64,000 bases of DNA from Bolinopsis microptera (Eukaryota; Ctenophora; Tentaculata; Lobata; Bolinopsidae). Where the stretch lies: assembly GCF_026151205.1 (NCBI RefSeq), contig NC_087077.1:19341975-19405974 (forward strand), given 5' to 3'. The translations under genes and the position numbers were made by a program. The notes beneath the pieces are model-generated. The model did not search any database. It saw only the letters and a list, made by a program, of their open reading frames with translations, and was not told the DNA's origin. The first letter of the stretch is position 1. Each line of letters starts with the position of its first letter. This document shows positions 33,432 through 45,114 of this stretch, one piece after another.

Positions 33432-33591
33432 CTGACATTTGTTGTATCTCCTTGTTCTGGATTGCAGTACTTAGTCCCTGCTGGATTGTTGTACCTAGTC
33501 CCAGCTGGATCTCGACATTTTCACCGCCTGATCGTAGATTTTCAACACCTTCAAACAGTTCTCAGCATCTCACATTCGCGCAACGATCACT

Positions 33592-33604
33592 GTTGCTTGG
33601 CAAC
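33592..33604. promoter_or_regulatory. RFX-type X-box upstream of the ABHD14-like start
   Basis: GTTGCTTGGCAAC is a near-perfect inverted repeat matching the RFX X-box consensus GTTGCYWRGCAAC. It lies 71 bp before the ATG at 33675, with two CACGTG E-boxes in between (33634 and 33663). RFX factors often drive ciliary genes in animals; use here is inference. Confidence 0.55.
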
Positions 33605-33674
33605 TGTATAAGACTCGAGGCTTGTCCCGCAGCACGTGCAGTTTTACATTGCGCGCATTTCCACGTGCAGCAGT

Positions 33675-36600
33675 ATGGTGAGATTTGAAGATGAGGATGA
33701 TGCACCCCTGTTAGGGAGGGTAATACCAAACCCTGGCATCTTGAAAATGAAGAAGATCAGACTCTGGATAGCGGTTATTATTGTGGTTACTGTGGTCGGG
33801 GCTTTGTTCTTGGTAACCAGTACGAAGATTCATAATCAGAGCAGGGCGTACATGATCGGCCAGTACAGAGTTAAAGACACTAAGGTACAGTTTAATATAT
33901 AAGAATTATTATTGGCCGCAACTGCAAGATTACCACGGCTAGAATTGTTTTGTTAAATTTTTGTAGAGACTTTGTTAAGGGTTAGACTTACAAATGCTAC
34001 ATTTTACAGCATTATATTTCCAATATTGAATACTTTTCGGATATTTCCACATTTATTTTTCATCTGGATTCAAGATATGGCCATTATCCAAGCTGTAATT
34101 CAACTTGAATACTTCAGAAATCCACAAGTACTGATACTGATTACTGATAAACGATTAATGCCATTATTTTTTTTGATTAAGTCGATCATAAACATTTGAA
34201 CTGGGATTCCGAGCATAAGATTGAATTTTAAACTGAAATTACAGGATGAGGACAAACCTCTGGATAACGAGGGAAATCAGGTTATGGCCGAGTTGAATAC
34301 TTAAGAAATTGTTTAATAGACAGTTTATACCATTTTTATTAAAAATCAAGTCGATCGCAAACATTTGAAATGGGACCGTGAGTATAAGATTATAACGTTA
34401 ACTTAAATTGCAGGTTGAAGATAGACCTTTGTATAGCGAAGGAGGATTCAACGACTTTGTTGGGATTAACGAGACGGACCCACACGGTCCCAAACTGATA
34501 GGAGTCAAGCATGTGTCGAAGAGCAAAAACGAGGGGAAGAGTTCGGACGACGACTTTTTGCTGTTTGAAGCCACTGTTGAGATCTTGGACAACAAGATGC
34601 ACTACAGGTCGGTAATGGATTGCTGTTATTTTAATTTGAAAGACAGTCCGTGAACACGAATGGACATACCGTTTAAACTTTAAAAGGCTCATTTTGTTCT
34701 AAAAATGAAATGGCATAATATCTTTGTATAAGTTCTGGTAGTGGTAGTTAGGTCAAACACGGTCGTAATTCTTTCTAGCGTCTAGATCTATACAAATTAA
34801 TTGAACATTTTGACCTCTAACTTATAACTAATTCAATCGTCTAATATATCGTCCATAAGATACAGTAAACCCAAATAGATCTTCGAAAAACTCAATTTAG
34901 AGGCCTAAAAATGATTGATGTTCATTAGGTAATTAGTTTTTAGCTTTTAATATTTCAGGAAGGCCAGTAATGGTTGGGTTCCTAAACTAAACGTGATTAG
35001 TTTTTAGCTTTTAATATTTCAGGGAGGCCAGTAATGGTTGGGTTCCTGAACTAAACGTGATTAGTTTTTAGCTTTTAATATTTCAGGGAGGCCAGTAATG
35101 GTTGGGTTCCTAAACTAAACGTAATAAGTTTTTAGCTTTTAATATTTCAGGGAGGCCAGTAATGGTTGGGTTCCTAAACTAAACGTAATTAGTTTTTAGC
35201 TTTTAATATTTCAGGGAGGCCAGTAATGGTTGGGTTCCTAAACTAAACGTGATTAGTTTTTAGCTTTTAATATTTCAGGGAGGCCAGTAATGGTTGGGTT
35301 CCTAAACTAAACGTGATTAGTTTTTAGCTTTTAATATTTCAGGGACGCAAGCTGTAATGGTTGGGTTCCTAAACTAAACGTGATTAGTTTTTAGCTTTTA
35401 ATATTTCAGGGAGGCTAGTAATGGTTGGGTTCCTAAACTAAACGTGATTAGTTTTTAGCTTTTAATATTTCAGGGAGGCCAGTAATGGTTGGGTTCCTAA
35501 ACTAAACGTGATTAGTTTTTAGCTTTTAATATTTCAGGGAGGCTAGTAATGGTTGGGTTCCTAAACTAAACGTGATTAGTTTTTAGCTTTTAATATTTCA
35601 GGAAGGCTAGTAATGGTTGGGTTCCTAAACTAAACGTGATTAGTTTTTAGCTTTTAATATTTCAGGGAGGCTAGTAATGGTTGGGTTCCTAAACTAAACG
35701 TGATTAGTTTTTAGCTTTTAATATTTCAGGGAGGCCAGTAATGGTTGGGTTCCTAAACTAAACGTGATTAGTTTTTAGCTCTTAATATTTCAGGGAGGCC
35801 AGTAATGGTTGGGTTCCTAAACTAAACGTGATTAGTTTTTAGCTCTTAATATTTCAGGGAGGCCAGTAATGGTTGGGTTCCTAAACTAAACGTGATTAGT
35901 TTTTAGCTTTTAATATTTCAGGGAGGCCAGCTGTAATGGTTGGGTTCCTAAACTAAACGTGATTAGTTTTTAGCTTTTAATATTTCAGGGAGGCGAGTAA
36001 TGGTTGGGTTCCTAAACTAAACGTAATTAGTTTTTAGCTTTTAATATTTCAGGGAGGCCAGTAATGGTTGGGTTCCTAAACTAAACGTGATTAGTTTTTA
36101 GCTTTTAATATTTCAGGGAGGCCAGCTGTAATGGTTGGGTTCCTAAACTAAACGTGATTAGTTTTTAGCTTTTAATATTTCAGGGAGGCCAGCTGTAATG
36201 GTTGGGTTCCTAAACTAAACGTGATTAGTTTTTAGCTTTTAATATTTCAGGGAGGCTAGTAATGGTTGGGTTCCTAAACTAAACGTGATTAGTTTTTAGC
36301 TTTTAATATTTCAGGGAGGCCAGTAATGGTTGGGTTCCTAAACTAAACGTGATTAGTTTTTAGCTCTTAATATTTCAGGGAGGCCAGTAATGGTTGGGTT
36401 CCTAAACTAAACGTGATTAGTTTTTAGCTCTTAATATTTCAGGGAGGCCAGTAATGGTTGGGTTCCTAAACTAAACGTGATTAGTTTTTAGCTTTTAATA
36501 TTTCAGGGAGGCCAGCTGTAATGGTTGGGTTCCTAAACTAAACGTGATTAGTTTTTAGCTTTTAATATTTCAGGGAGGCCAGTAATGGTTGGGTTCCTAA

Positions 36601-39600
36601 ACTAAACGTGATTAGTTTTTAGCTTTTAATATTTCAGGGAGGCCAGTAATGGTTGGGTTCCTAAACTAAACGTGATTAGTTTTTAGCTTTTAATATTTCA
36701 GGGAGGCCAGTAATGGTTGGGTTCCTAAACTAAACGTGATTAGTTTTTAGCTTTTAATATTTCAGGGAGGCCAGTAATGGTTGGGTTCCTAAACTAAACG
36801 TGATTAGTTTTTAGCTTTTAATATTTCAGGGAGGCGAGTAATGGTTGGGTGCCTAAACTAAACGTGATTAGTTTTTAGCTTTTAATATGTCAGGGAGGCT
36901 AGTAATGGTTGGGTTCCTAAACTAAACGTGATTAGTTTTTAGCTTTTAATATTTCAGGGAGGCCAGTAATGGTTGGGTTCCTAAACTAAACGTGATTAGT
37001 TTTTAGCTCTTAATATTTCAGGGAGGCCAGTAATGGTTGGGTTCCTAAACTAAACGTGATTAGTTTTTAGCTTTTAATATTTCAGGGAGGCCAGCTGTAA
37101 TGGTTGGGTTCATAAACTAAACGTGATTAGTTTTTAGCTTTTAATATTTCAGGGAGGCCAGTAATGGTTGGGTTCCTAAACTAAACGTGATTAGTTTTTA
37201 GCTTTTAATATTTCAGGGAGGCCAGTAATGGTTGGGTTCCTGAACTAAACGTGATTAGTTTTTAGCTTTTAATATTTCAGGGAGGCCAGTAATGGGTGGG
37301 TTCCTAAACTAAACGTGATTAGTTTTTAGCTTTTAATATTTCAGGGAGGCTAGTAATGGTTGGGTTCCTAAACTAAACGTGATTAGTTTTTAGCTTTTAA
37401 TATTTCAGGGAGGCCAGTAATGGTTGGGTTCCTAAACTAAACGTGATTAGTTTTTAGCTCTTAATATTTCAGGGAGGCCAGTAATGGTTGGGTTCCTAAA
37501 CTAAACGTGATTAGTTTTTAGCTTTTAATATTTCAGGGAGGCCAGCTGTAATGGTTGGGTTCCTAAACTAAACGTGATTAGTTTTTAGCTTTTAATATTT
37601 CAGGGAGGCCAGTAATGGTTGGGTTCCTAAACTAAACGTGATTAGTTTTTAGCTCTTAATATTTCAGGGAGGCCAGTAATGGTTGGGTTCCTAAACTAAA
37701 CGTGATTAGTTTTTAGCTTTTAATATTTCAGGGAGGCCAGCTGTAATGGTTGGGTTCCTAAACTAAACGTGATTAGTTTTTAGCTTTTAATATTTCAGGG
37801 AGGCCAGCTGTAATGGTTGGGTTCCTAAACTAAACGTGATTAGTTTTTAGCTTTTAATATTTCAGGGAGGCTAGTAATGGTTGGGTTCCTAAACTAAACG
37901 TGATTAGTTTTTAGCTTTTAATATTTCAGGGAGGCCAGTAATGGTTGGGTTCCTAAACTAAACGTGATTAGTTTTTAGCTCTTAATATTTCAGGGAGGCC
38001 AGTAATGGTTGGGTTCCTAAACTAAACGTGATTAGTTTTTAGCTCTTAATATTTCAGGGAGGCCAGTAATGGTTGGGTTCCTAAACTAAACGTGATTAGT
38101 TTTTAGCTTTTAATATTTCAGGGAGGCCAGCTGTAATGGTTGGGTTCCTAAACTAAACGTGATTAGTTTTTAGCTTTTAATATTTCAGGGAGGCCAGTAA
38201 TGGTTGGGTTCCTAAACTAAACGTGATTAGTTTTTAGCTTTTAATATTTCAGGGAGGCCAGTAATGGTTGGGTTCCTAAACTAAACGTGATTAGTTTTTA
38301 GCTTTTAATATTTCAGGGAGGCCAGTAATGGTTGGGTTCCTAAACTAAACGTGATTAGTTTTTAGCTTTTAATATTTCAGGGAGGCCAGTAATGGTTGGG
38401 TTCCTAAACTAAACGTGATTAGTTTTTAGCTTTTAATATTTCAGGGAGGCGAGTAATGGTTGGGTTCCTAAACTAAACGTGATTAGTTTTTAGCTTTTAA
38501 TATTTCAGGGAGGCTAGTAATGGTTGGGTTCCTAAACTAAACGTGATTAGTTTTTAGCTTTTAATATTTCAGGGAGGCCAGTAATGGTTGGGTTCCTAAA
38601 CTAAACGTGATTAGTTTTTAGCTCTTAATATTTCAGGGAGGCCAGTAATGGTTGGGTTCCTAAACTAAACGTGATTAGTTTTTAGCTTTTAATATTTCAG
38701 GGAGGCCAGCTGTAATGGTTGGGTTCCTAAACTAAACGTGATTAGTTTTTAGCTTTTAATATTTCAGGGAGGCCAGTAATGGTTGGGTTCCTAAACTAAA
38801 CGTGATTAGTTTTTAGCTTTTAATATTTCAGGGAGGCCAGTAATGGTTGGGTTCCTGAACTAAACGTGATTAGTTTTTAGCTTTTAATATTTCAGGGAGG
38901 CCAGTAATGGTTGGGTTCCTAAACTAAACGTGATTAGTTTTTAGCTTTTAATATTTCAGGGAGGCTAGTAATGGTTGGGTTCCTAAACTAAACGTGATTA
39001 GTTTTTAGCTTTTAATATTTCAGGGAGGCCAGTAATGGTTGGGTTCCTAAACTAAACGTGATTAGTTTTTAGCTCTTAATATTTCAGGGAGGCCAGTAAT
39101 GGTTGGGTTCCTAAACTAAACGTGATTAGTTTTTAGCTTTTAATATTTCAGGGAGGCCAGCTGTAATGGTTGGGTTCCTAAACTAAACGTGATTAGTTTT
39201 TAGCTTTTAATATTTCAGGGAGGCCAGTAATGGTTGGGTTCCTAAACTAAACGTGATTAGTTTTTAGCTTTTAATATTTCAGGGAGGCCAGTAATGGTTG
39301 GGTTCCTGGACTAAACGTGATTAGTTTTTAGCTTTTAATATTTCAGGGAGGCCAGCTGTAATGGTTGGGTTCCTAAACTAAACGTGATTAGTTTTTAGCT
39401 TTTAATATTTCAGGGAGGCCAGTAATGGTTGGGTTCCTAAACTAAACGTGATTAGTTTTTAGCTTTTAATATTTCAGGGAGGCCAGTAATGGTTGGGTTC
39501 CTGAACTAAACGTGATTAGTTTTTAGCTTTTAATATTTCAGGGAGGCCAGTAATGGTTGGGTTCCTAAACTAAACGTGATTAGTTTTTAGCTTTTAATAT

Positions 39601-42600
39601 TTCAGGGAGGCCAGTAATGGTTGGGTTCCTAAACTAAACGTGATTAGTTTTTAGCTTTTAATATTTCAGGGAGGCCAGTAATGGTTGGGTTCCTAAACTA
39701 AACGTGATTAGTTTTTAGCTTTTAATATTTCAGGGAGGCCAGTAATGGTTGGGTTCCTAAACTAAACGTGATTAGTTTTTAAACTTTTAATATTTCAGGG
39801 AGGCCAGTAATGGTTGGGTTCCTAAACTAAACGTGATTAGTTTTTAGCTTTTAATATTTCAGGGAGGCCAGTAATGGTTGGGTTCCTAAACTAAACGTGA
39901 TTAGTTTTTATCTTTTAATATTTCAGGGAGGCCAGTAATGGTTGGGTTCCTAAACTAAACGTGATTAGTTTTTAGCTTTTAATATTTCAGGGAGGCCAGT
40001 AATGGTTGGGTTCCTAAACTAAACGTGATTAGTTTTTAGCTTTTAATATTTCAGGGAGGCCAGTAATGGTTGGGTTCCTAAACTAAACGTGATATTGTTC
40101 CACGGGGAACACTTCACATCAGCCATATGGAACGATATAGGAACTCTAGAGGACCTGGCTAGTAGTGGGTACAGAGTGGTAGCTCTGGAGCTGCCGGGTC
40201 ATGGACTCTCATCTCTGGATCCTAAGTTGAGACCTGCTGAGTTTATAAAACTATTCATTCAGGTCAGCATTGTCTCTTGTATAAAGATATCTTGCTTTTA
40301 GAATTGTACATTTCAAGCTTAAATATAAATAGTTTCCACGCCACTAAACACTGCCGCTGCTAACTTTGAATATTCCGCCGCCGATTTTGTAAAAACCCCC
40401 GGTATCTGTTATTACTAAAATCATGATGTAAACCTTTGTTACGTTTGAAAACAGATTACCACACCACGTCTATGACAGACATTCGAGGTTAGTATCCATG
40501 ACCATAACACACGTGCTCACTGCTCAGTAGAAAGTTCATTAATTTGTCAAGTTCTAGTCTTTCCAGATTAATAGATATGGGGATGAAATTAGGGTCTCAC
40601 TCACTGTAACACAAAATAGGCATGTAGCCGAAACGTGGACAATCTATTGCATGTATTTTGTTTTACAGTGAGTGGAGACTATCATTTCGTACCCAGCAGT
40701 CTATCATGATCGACTCACTCATGATGCAGAGCAAAAATCGAAACATACTTTCAAGATTAAACAGAATATTACCGCTAAAACATGATGACGACTAAACATA
40801 TTCATACGACCAAATTTTTCACGGACATTGTGAAAATGTGTGGTGATTTTTTAATAAGTGGTTTACCCTTTTTCTGAACTCTAGAATCGAAGTCATGGTG
40901 ATCATGGTGTTACTGTTATAACTTAAGTACTTAAACTTACTGTTATGTAAATTAAATACAGAGTGAATGTGACTGAGGAGTAATTATATTTGTCCTAGTA
41001 TACTAATGTCTAATAAGCTTATATAGTAATTGGCTACACACATACCTATTACCTACGCATGTGTAGGGACACACACACTAAAATTAATGGAAATAATTAC
41101 CGGACTTTATTATTCACGGACCTTATTGCCAAAGACATTATTTTCACGGACCAAATTATTCACGCTAAGGTCTTCAGCGTGAAAATAATGTCCGTGACAA
41201 TTATGTCCAATAAGGTATTTGGTTTCTCTACTTTCAAGATTTCGTTGAAATTGAAAAATGCAATACAAAAATATTTCGTATCAAAATCCAGCAATTTTAG
41301 CGCTGGTTATTAAAATATATGCTCCTTCAAAAATATATCAATATATTAATCAAATCACTTCTTACTTCCCTCCCTTCTATAATAACCCATGTTTACCAAA
41401 TGCTTCAAGGAAGTTGTCATGTCTCATCAGTCATGATGTTTCTGACATGACAAATTCAATGTCCGCAGCTAATAGCACGCCTCAAATTAATCAGTGCCAA
41501 GCACAACTTTAGAATACTGCCCCACCAAATCATGCCTTTACGTTAAAAACTAATTCTCGTATGATTGCCTAAAGAAATAGTACATATTAGCGATTGGTTA
41601 TTATATTTTGGAATCAGTCAGAAGTCATGTCATCGAGATGATCCTAATACATGGTAACTAATCTATATTATATCTCAAATTCTACATCCGGTACGGCTCT
41701 GCACACATGATATCTCTCTCTGCCATGAAACATGGCAAACCTTTTAAACCATGATTTAAAACCTAAACCTAAACCTAAACTTAAACTCAACTGGGCTCTC
41801 CTATGTCACCAAACTAGACCAATAACCAATTTTAGATAATTATATTTTTCTATATTTGTATAATAAGTAAATTGACGTAGTGGATGGTTGAGAGGGTTTC
41901 AAGCACAGGTCACTCTCAAATCCTAAAGATAAGCAGTGGCCTTCGGCACTTGAAACCTCTTCAAACCTCCCCTGATTTATTTATTATTGATATTGTTTGA
42001 TTGTGCCGTAAAAATAAATATTTGTTTTATTAAATAAATATTTGTTTTATTAATTCAAATGAATAATGTCACGATGACTCACGCCTCGGTGGTTCTCTCC
42101 AAAGTATGGGGATTTTGAAATCCCCACCATGATAAAAAATAAAAAATTTAGTTTTTGAACTCTCCATTGCCCTAAAATCGATCCCATCTCCGCCTGATTT
42201 CTCTTTCTTTTCTCTTTTTAAAGCCCCCTAATGTTGACATTGCAACCTATTGCAAGCCATTATATCTGATTTATAGAATTTAATGTTTACAGCTGAGAAA
42301 TATGTTTCCACAAATGCCGTTTAGTTTATGTTTCTACAGCCATATCAACTGCGCAGAGTCTGCGGCCCATCGATCCATGCTTGATGCTATTTATAATAGC
42401 CTGTAGATATATCCTCCTGGCTTCAGTCAGAGGACCATCCAATCCTAGATATATCACCTTATGTTCAGTGGTGTAACGTTGCATTAATATTTATAAAAAA
42501 TAGATTATCAATATGCAATTGAGCAATGTTTCTTCGAACACATGTACTACAAATCTCACAGTCACCATGTTACTTTTCTCAGCTCCCACTAACTATTCTA

Positions 42601-44482
42601 AGGGCTGAAAGGGATTTAATATAGTCTATACCATTTCAACTCTCAATGAAATTGCTCTTTTAATATTGTTCTCAAAATTAATGAAAGGCGTCGAATGGGA
42701 TTGGTGTATTCTTAATGAAGATCAATCTATAGTCAGTACAGTTTTGAGGACGGTCCCTTCATTGGGCATGAAGACTTGCAGCCGATCGAAAAACAGTTCA
42801 TGCTCATCAAGAATATTACATTTTGACTTCAAGTCGCTCACTACCAACAAATTTCCAGGGAGAGTTCTTGATATCTTAGTAAAAATAACATTGACACATC
42901 TTGTTTTAGAGTGCAAATGATTAACCTTCTTTTCTAGATGTTTCTTTATACTAATACTATTACTAATACCACTTGATTTAATTTCAGCACTTGGATCTGT
43001 ACCGACCTGGAGTGGTCCTCTTGAGTGCAGATAGTAGCAATACTGCCACTATGGAGTACCTCATACGATACAGCAAGCACAGTCCTCTTCTTAAAGGGTA
43101 AGTCTGAGCAAGTATATGTTAGTGCCATGACCAATGTCTATCATGGAAAATTGCAAGGTATCAAATTCTCGTGGTTTCATCACGTCATGTTAACTGTTAT
43201 AATACCTACCGGGAATTATATCCACTAAAATTCGTGGACACTGAGAGCTGATCATTTGCAAATATATCCCGCAAGGGAAGCGAAGGTATTATCAGCATAG
43301 ACTCAGACTGGCTGTTTATTTATGGATTTACAAGCAAGGTCAGACAGGATCAGCTTCAATGCTCTTTAAAAGTCAGACTTCTTCAGGTTAAGTTTCAATC
43401 ATCGGATCAGGTCAGGTTCTGAACCTGACCTGAAAGGATTTCATGAATATTCAAACATTAACAAGCCGATAACCGGGCCATAATTTAAATGCACTATCCA
43501 GTTGCTGGTGAATTTATTTGATAAAGTAAAGAAACTAAGGTGATGTTATAACGTTTGTTCTGAAGATGTAATATTTCAGGTACATCAACATAGATTCAGC
43601 AAACAATCAATACACAGATATGCAACGAATCACAGCGCAGACTATCAATGCTCAAGTTCTCTTTCTTTGTGGCGGAAAGTAAGTTGAACTTAAGTTATGA
43701 AATTAAGTTTAAAAATCTTAAATGCAGTCACTGTGCAAAGATTTTCGCATAAACTTTGTAAAAATGACCCCTGTTTAACAAAACCAGACTCTGCCTCATC
43801 ATAGAATTAAATAGATATCTGGCTTTGCTGTTTTGATGAAGATATAGCATTTAGAAGTTCTAAAATATTGACGTGATTGGATGATCGAATAGAATACCGC
43901 TAGACTCTGTGAATTGAAGAGCAGTAACCCTATCTTAGCTTTACCTTTGCACTATGACTTGCAGCTCGCATTTCCTTTTGACTGATGCAGGATTTATAGC
44001 ATAAAATTAAAAATAGATAAAAGCAAAAACTATATCAGCAAAGTTTTTGTCTATATTATCTTCTCTCCATAAAAGTGAACAGCTCTTTCACCAAACTGTT
44101 TATATCACTTGTATCGACATTTCACAGTCCCCATTAACAATCAACAATTCCCCAAACTGTATCCACTCTAACAGTCCACGATTCCCCAAGCAGTATTCAC
44201 ATTTCACACTAACAGTTCATTATTCCTGAATTCCTCAAACAGTATCTAGATCTAACCTACACTCCACTTTACTCCTCAAGCTGTATCAGGACTAACAGTC
44301 CATTACTCCGCAGGGATGCAGAGTGTTTGACAAGTTCCCACGACTGGTCACGCTACATCACCAGCTCCCGAGTACACTCCTTCTCTAACGCCTACAAGGA
44401 GTTCTATAACGAGGACCCTGTAGTTTTCAACACTGTCTTGAAGCGCTTCCTCGAGTACTTGTCCAAATCAAACGATTCGTGA
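33675..44482 (+). CDS. ABHD14-like alpha/beta-hydrolase, membrane-anchored (six coding exons)
   Basis: Exons: 33675-33884, 34414-34607, 40055-40262, 42988-43097, 43580-43678 and 44314-44482. All have AG/GT borders and join in one frame of 990 nt (329 residues); the stop is TGA at 44480. The ATG was chosen because it opens onto a cytosolic acidic stretch (EDEDDAPLLG), followed by a basic flank and one hydrophobic helix (about residues 30-48), a type-II anchor like that of ABHD14A. The hydrolase part starts at TVEILDNKMHYREA and continues VILFHGEHFTSAIW (oxyanion-loop HG), GYRVVALELPGHG and VLFLCGGKD. The order and spacing match ABHD14A/B. By my alignment the catalytic Asp (GGKD) is kept. The nucleophile position (SADSS) and the His position (SNAYKEF) are not canonical, so it may be a pseudoenzyme. 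Intron 2 holds the giant acceptor array. Confidence 0.9.
34245..34280 (+). CDS. Possible optional 12-codon exon of the ABHD14-like gene
   Basis: GATGAGGACAAACCTCTGGA and the following 16 bases sit between ATTACAG and GTTATG and read DEDKPLDNEGNQ in phase 0, so including them would keep the main frame. The segment is a diverged duplicate of the start of the next exon (VEDRPLYSEGGF) together with ~70 bp of the intron before it (34171-34280 against 34340-34449). The donor GTTATG is weak, so this may be a decayed duplicate rather than a used exon. Confidence 0.5.
34932..40090 (+). repeat. ~80-copy tandem array of splice acceptor + partial exon
   Basis: The 64-bp unit consists of intron 3' end (GATTAGTTTTTAGC, then TTTTAATATTTCAG) plus the first 37 bases of the ABHD14-like exon (GGAGGCCAGTAATGG, TTGGGTTCCTAAAC, TAAACGTG). 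The AG at 34957-34958 is the first and the AG at 40053-40054 the last and real one. The 5096 bp between them equal 79 x 64 plus 13 units with an extra 3 bp (CAGCTGTAATGG type) plus 1 base, hence 80 acceptors. A 25-unit block is duplicated with an exact offset of 1615 bp (36121 onward against 37736 onward). Only the last copy continues into the full exon. Confidence 0.95.
40263..42987 (+). other. Intron 3 of the ABHD14-like gene (2.7 kb)
   Basis: Bounded by CAG/GTCAGC and TTTCAG/CAC. It contains a hairpin (40594-40617 with 40655-40679), an imperfect inverted repeat at about 41122-41218 (TTCACGGACC / GTCCGTGA words), three telomere-like CCTAAA units at 41760-41780, and an L2/CR1-like 3' end near 41993-42060 (TTTGATTGTGCCGTAAAAAT). 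No other gene seen. Confidence 0.7.
40594..40679. repeat. Intronic hairpin element
   Basis: GTCTCACTCACTGTAACACA at the left pairs with TGTTTTACAGTGAGTGGAGA at the right, giving about 24-bp arms around a loop holding GCCGAAACGTGG. It may be a small MITE. Confidence 0.6.
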
Positions 44483-44597
44483 TGTCTCTTTTCTCACGTT
44501 TCTCACTCTCACACGACCCCGAACACCTAATTCTGATCTTGTTAATCAGACACAGACCTCAACCGTGATCAACTCTGTCGTCATGACGACACCTCCC

Positions 44598-44642
44598 CGC
44601 CACGTGCTCTCCACGTGCTCTCCACGTGCTCTCCACGTGCTG
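44598..44642. repeat. Four tandem CACGTG E-boxes in the ABHD14-like 3' region
   Basis: Four copies of the 11-bp unit CTCCACGTGCT (first copy begins CGCCACGTG), about 120 bp after the stop codon. Whether this is regulatory or a chance minisatellite is open. Confidence 0.8.
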
Positions 44643-44950
44643 TGGTGGAGCGGACTATACTGACCATCACCGTTAACTAAGGTTGCTGATCCACTCCATC
44701 ATCTCCTGAGTTACCCTTTATACATGATGAACTATAATCGGGTCCTCCCGATCCGGTCTTTGTGGAAACTCCCTTTTGTATCAAGCTTTTCAGGGCCACC
44801 AGCGCCTGAGGGTTGATTTTTAGATTGACGACGTAACTTAACTAGCCGAGTCTAGAAACCTTACAAAATATTAATTGATGGTACCTATTCGGTTTTAAAC
44901 AGTTGACTATGTATTTAGAGACTATTTTTCGTAATTTTTGTAAAATATAC

Positions 44951-44960
44951 AATAAATAAA
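44951..44960 (+). terminator. Candidate poly(A) signal of the ABHD14-like gene
   Basis: AATAAATAAA, the first canonical hexamer noticed after the stop codon, 470 bp downstream and just before the flanking repeat of the next retroelement. Confidence 0.4.
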
Positions 44961-45114
44961 TTGAAGCACAAATTATTTGCTATGAACAAAATATGTTTCT
45001 ATGTTTAAAAAGCAGCATTGGACTAAATATTGATCATGTCGGTCATTCTACTCGTATCCCATATCCCCTTCCAGTACAACTTTTTATGGTACCGGGGTTG
45101 TGTATGGCACTCGC

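Noticed and set aside
34932..40090. CRISPR-like array
   Set aside because: Units are directly adjacent without unique spacers, contain a eukaryotic splice acceptor and exon start, and lie in an animal gene.
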